Origin: Aquabacterium humicola
Lineage (GTDB): Bacteria; Pseudomonadota; Gammaproteobacteria; Burkholderiales; Burkholderiaceae_C
Reading direction: 5' to 3'
DNA: 64,000 nucleotides
Assembly: GCF_030167915.1 (NCBI RefSeq)
Contig: NZ_JARGNB010000002.1
Coordinates: 372,001-436,000, forward strand
Of this stretch, positions 61,178-64,000 are shown in pieces. Positions within the stretch are counted from its first letter, which is position 1. Every line of letters starts with the position of its first letter. Both the position numbers and the translations under genes were made by a program. The notes under the pieces were generated by a model. That model searched no databases, was not told where the DNA came from, and saw only the letters and a list, made by a program, of their open reading frames with translations.

Positions 61178-63229
61178 TCAGGACGGCACGTAGGCGATGC
61201 CCTGGTCGGCGAGCCCGACCAGGTCGATCGCCACGTCGTTCAGCGCATGGCTTGCGGCCAGCGCCGCGAGCGCGGCGGGGCTCATCGCCCCGCTGTCGAG
61301 CAGCGCGACGAAGGGCGCCTGCTCGGCCGCCGTCGGCGCGACGCCGATCACGTTGCGGTAGAGCTGGCGCACGAGGTCGGCATGACCGCGCGAGCCGGCC
61401 AGCTGCACGAACAGATCGGTCGCCAGAGCGAGCTCGGCCACCTGCTGCATCGACAGCCCGGACTCGAACAGCCGGATGCCGATGCCGACGATCGTCGCGT
61501 CGCCGATCAGCGACCGGCCGAACAGCGCGCCGACCAGGCGCACCGTCTCGGTGGGGGCGCCGGCGATGTCGAGCGCGAGCCACTGGTCGTCGAAGGCCAG
61601 GCGCTCGATGCCCTGCAGCATGTCGGTGCCGCCCGCATCCGGCTGCTGCACGCGCCACTCGGTGCCGACCCGCTGCACGGCATGGTCCGCGCGCCGGCCG
61701 GCGTAGACCGCGACGTCCCGCCCGCCCTGTCCGTCGATCAGGTCGTTGCCGGCGCCGCCGTCGAGCCGGTTGTCCAGCGCATTGCCGGTCAGCGCGTCGT
61801 CGAACGCGCTGCCGATGGCCGACTCGATCTCGCTGCCCGGCACCAGCGCGACGTTGTCGAGCGCGGCGCCGCCCTCGGCATGGCGGCCGATCGAGCTGGC
61901 CCGGCCGGCGCGCAGGTCGATGCTCGCGCCGATCGTGACCGCCGAGGCGTCCAGCACGTCGCGGCCGCCGTCGTCGACCAGCGTGCTCAGCGTGCGGCCG
62001 GCCGCGTCATCCAGGCGATAGACATCGTCGCCGGCGTGCATCGGCACGCTGCCGTACAGGGTGCGCAGCGCGATCACGTCGTGCGGGCCCCAGTCGGCGC
62101 GGAACAGCCCGGACGGGTTGGCGCCCGCAGCCATCGCACTGAAGGTCACCACGTCGTCGATGCCGCGCCACTGCTCGGCATAGGCATCGCCGGCATCGAC
62201 GTTGCGCGGATGGCGCAGTCCCAGCGCATGGCCGAGCTCGTGCAGCAGCGCGGCGCGGCCCTCGCTGCCGGCGGACAGGTCGCGCATCGTGTCGCGGTCC
62301 ATCCAGACGTCGCCGGCGCTGTCGCCGGGCTGGTCGGGCGCATACGCGACGCCGCGGGTCGCGGCCTGCTCGCTGACGCCCAGGCGCAGCTGCACGCCGC
62401 TGCCGTCGGGCACTTCGCGGAAACGGATGCCGCTGAAGGCGGCGGTCTGGGCCAGCAGCGCCTGGACGACGGCGCGTTCGGCGGGGTCGAACGCGCGGAA
62501 GCCGCTGCTGCCGGGACCGCTCGCCGGCGCGGTCGTCACGAAGCTGTAGGTCAGCTCGATCGTCGTGCCGAGCGGCGCCCCGGCGTTCCAGCGCTGCGTG
62601 TCGCGCCCGACGAGGCCGACGCGGCCGTAGTCGAACGGGTCGATCAGGTCGGCCAGCTGCACGCTGTGTCCGGGCGTGCCATCGGACGGGTCGAAGCGCA
62701 GCGCCTCGACGTCGACCAGCTCGACGCGGCGGTCCGGCTGGTCGGGGTCGGTGATCACGGCGCGGCGGCCGTCGACCGACACGGTGATGCGCAGGTGGGC
62801 CGACGACTGGTTGAGCACGACGGTGTCGTAGCCGCCGCGGCCGTCGACGACATCGTTCTCCAGCTTGCCGTGGTCGGGCGCGATCAGGTTGTCGAGCGCG
62901 TTGCCGGTGATCCGGTCCGCGTACCCGCTGCCGTTGACCTGGAAGAAGTCGCCGACCAGGGTGTCGCGCGTGCCGAAGCCATCGAGCGCGAAGCCCTGCT
63001 GCAGGTCGACCGTGATGCCCGAGGGCGACGAGTAGTAGAACAGCGCGCACGACAGGCCGCCGAGCAGTTCGATCCGGTCGTCGCCGGCGCCGCCCAGCAC
63101 CGAACCGAGCCGCAGGCGCAGCACGTCGTTGCCGGCGCCGAGGTCGAAGTCGGTGTAGGTCAGCGGGCCCAGCTGGTCCTGGTCGATGCGGTCGTCACCG
63201 GAGCTGCCGCGGTAGGTGGGGTCGGCCAT
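61178..63229 (-). CDS. RTX-type metalloprotease with DUF4214-like tail
   Basis: 683 residues, no Sec signal. N-terminal and central regions carry calcium-binding RTX nonapeptides (FDLGAGNDVLRL, GGAGDDRIELLGG, NALDNRLDGGAGNDLIDGQGG). The serralysin-like catalytic site LLHELGHALGLRHP is near residue 330, with a Met-turn candidate in TFSAMAAG. The last 100 residues (LVRQLYRNVIGVAPTAAEQAPFVALLDSG) resemble DUF4214, seen in secreted surface proteins. Export is probably by a type I system. It starts 3 bases after the DUF1501 gene. Confidence 0.87.
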   Translation of the reverse strand: MADPTYRGSSGDDRIDQDQLGPLTYTDFDLGAGNDVLRLRLGSVLGGAGDDRIELLGGLSCALFYYSSPSGITVDLQQGFALDGFGTRDTLVGDFFQVNGSGYADRITGNALDNLIAPDHGKLENDVVDGRGGYDTVVLNQSSAHLRITVSVDGRRAVITDPDQPDRRVELVDVEALRFDPSDGTPGHSVQLADLIDPFDYGRVGLVGRDTQRWNAGAPLGTTIELTYSFVTTAPASGPGSSGFRAFDPAERAVVQALLAQTAAFSGIRFREVPDGSGVQLRLGVSEQAATRGVAYAPDQPGDSAGDVWMDRDTMRDLSAGSEGRAALLHELGHALGLRHPRNVDAGDAYAEQWRGIDDVVTFSAMAAGANPSGLFRADWGPHDVIALRTLYGSVPMHAGDDVYRLDDAAGRTLSTLVDDGGRDVLDASAVTIGASIDLRAGRASSIGRHAEGGAALDNVALVPGSEIESAIGSAFDDALTGNALDNRLDGGAGNDLIDGQGGRDVAVYAGRRADHAVQRVGTEWRVQQPDAGGTDMLQGIERLAFDDQWLALDIAGAPTETVRLVGALFGRSLIGDATIVGIGIRLFESGLSMQQVAELALATDLFVQLAGSRGHADLVRQLYRNVIGVAPTAAEQAPFVALLDSGAMSPAALAALAASHALNDVAIDLVGLADQGIAYVPS

Positions 63230-63232
63230 CGT

Positions 63233-64000
63233 TCAGCGGTGCAGGAAGCCGAGGTCGGTGCGCGTGAAGTTCGAGAGCTTGGGCAGCACCTCGTGCAGCG
63301 CGGCGGGCTCGACGCCCAGCCAGGCGAGCAGCGTCGCGGCGACCTGGTCGGTCGCCGTGGTCGGCACGAAGCGGCCGCCGCCGTCGCGATCGAAGTCCTC
63401 GGGGCCCTTCAGGACCAGGCTCGGGAACGTGCCGTAGACCTGGCCGCCGGCGACGGGTCCGCCGAACAGCCACCAGTGGTTGCCCCAGGCATGGTCGGAG
63501 CCGCCGCCTGACGCCGGCCGCAGCGTGCGGCCGAAGTCGCTCATCACCAGCGTGACGACGCCGGGGTCGACGCCCGACGCGCGGTTGGCGGCGTCGAAGC
63601 CGGCGAGCGCGCGGCCGAGTTGCGCGAGCTGGTAGTCCTGCGTGCGCTCCAGCGTGCCGCGCTGCACGCCGTGGGTGTCGAAGTTGCCCCAGTTCAGCAG
63701 GAAGATCTGACGCCGCCGCCCGGTCTGCTGGAAGACCGGCAGCAGCTGGGCCAGCGTGCGCAGCGTATCGGCCAGCCGGCCGCTGCCGAAGTCCGCGGTC
63801 GGCGGCACGCCGCGGGCCATGGCCTCGACGACGGCCGTTGCGTCGGCCATGCCCGCCTCGAGCGAACGCGCGTAGACCTGCTGGTAGGCGTTGGCGAAGC
63901 CGCCCGCGGCCAGCAGCGACAGCGGCCGCGAGCTGTCGCTGTCGGGCCGGGCCAGGTCGGCGAAGCCCCAGTAGCGCTGGACCGCCGGTTCGGTGCCGAT
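63233..64000 (-). CDS. DUF1501 family protein, 5' end outside window
   Basis: The frame is open to the right edge; 255 C-terminal residues are visible. FLLNWGNFDTHGVQ, VTLVMSDFGRTLRPASGGGSDHAWGNHWWLFGGPV and GTFPSLVLKGPEDFDRDGGGRFVPT are DUF1501 blocks, with the metal-type His/Asp of the alkaline-phosphatase superfamily. Such proteins usually carry Tat signals and sit beside DUF1800 genes. Co-transcription with the RTX protease suggests a shared export or processing role. Confidence 0.9.
   Translation of the reverse strand: MGTEPAVQRYWGFADLARPDSDSSRPLSLLAAGGFANAYQQVYARSLEAGMADATAVVEAMARGVPPTADFGSGRLADTLRTLAQLLPVFQQTGRRRQIFLLNWGNFDTHGVQRGTLERTQDYQLAQLGRALAGFDAANRASGVDPGVVTLVMSDFGRTLRPASGGGSDHAWGNHWWLFGGPVAGGQVYGTFPSLVLKGPEDFDRDGGGRFVPTTATDQVAATLLAWLGVEPAALHEVLPKLSNFTRTDLGFLHR

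Overview
The window is a chromosomal segment of a very GC-rich (about 70% by eye) Gram-negative bacterium. Gene content and protein style (PHA-granule phasin, DUF4148, DUF2059, DUF883, Porin_4-type porin, host-attachment protein, Ku/LigD) point to the Burkholderiales, most like the Rubrivivax/Leptothrix/Ideonella group; this placement is inference. I see no rRNA, tRNA, CRISPR array or complete insertion sequence. About 67 protein genes are supported, several of them small or using GTG/TTG starts.

Layout. 1-9 kb: the 3' part of rpoN, a nucleotide-sugar decarboxylase-like SDR, an SDR, MgtC, a LysR regulator divergent from a flavodoxin-fold gene, a hybrid histidine kinase and an L,D-transpeptidase. 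9-11.5 kb: a Ser/Thr-rich secreted protein, an NtrC-type sigma-54 activator and a phasin. 11.5-33 kb: a long run of small and stress-type genes, namely DUF3606, a catalase-like protein that has lost its catalytic residues, YihY, a response regulator, two DUF2383 proteins, Gly-, Gln- and Pro-rich disordered proteins, hemerythrin, CinA, glycosyltransferases, DUF883, Ku, a LigD operon and DJ-1/PfpI. 33-38 kb: a PAS hybrid kinase, an SRPBCC protein, TrhA and a beta-lactamase-fold lipoprotein. 38.6-43.8 kb: a two-gene module, less GC-rich by eye, of a SIR2-like/TIR protein and a STAND-type ATPase with 14 WD40 repeats, which looks like an anti-phage defence system. 43.9-54.9 kb: VOC, host-attachment protein, PQQ-type dehydrogenase, cytochromes c, a caa3-type oxidase (CoxII-cytochrome c and a CoxI-CoxIII fusion), DoxX, thioredoxin, DUF885 and GNAT. 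54.9-64 kb: GST, DUF4148, a metal-type two-component pair split by a large palindrome, a porin, an RTX metalloprotease and a DUF1501 protein that runs off the window.

The strongest hidden signal is regulatory. Between 1.4 and 52.2 kb I find 29 copies of a GG-N10-GC element of the form GGCAYG-N4-TTGCC, which is the sigma-54 -24/-12 consensus. In 27 of the 29 the element points at a start codon; 26 of these lie 27-81 bases upstream, and one lies 134 bases upstream. The elements often occur as back-to-back divergent pairs. They precede the stress-type, DNA end-joining and caa3 oxidase genes rather than classical nitrogen genes. With rpoN at the left edge (lacking its usual hpf/ptsN neighbours) and an NtrC-type activator at 9.3-10.9 kb, the window reads as part of a large sigma-54 regulon that does the job other bacteria give to general-stress sigma factors.

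All functional names come from reading motifs and family resemblance; no database search was run.
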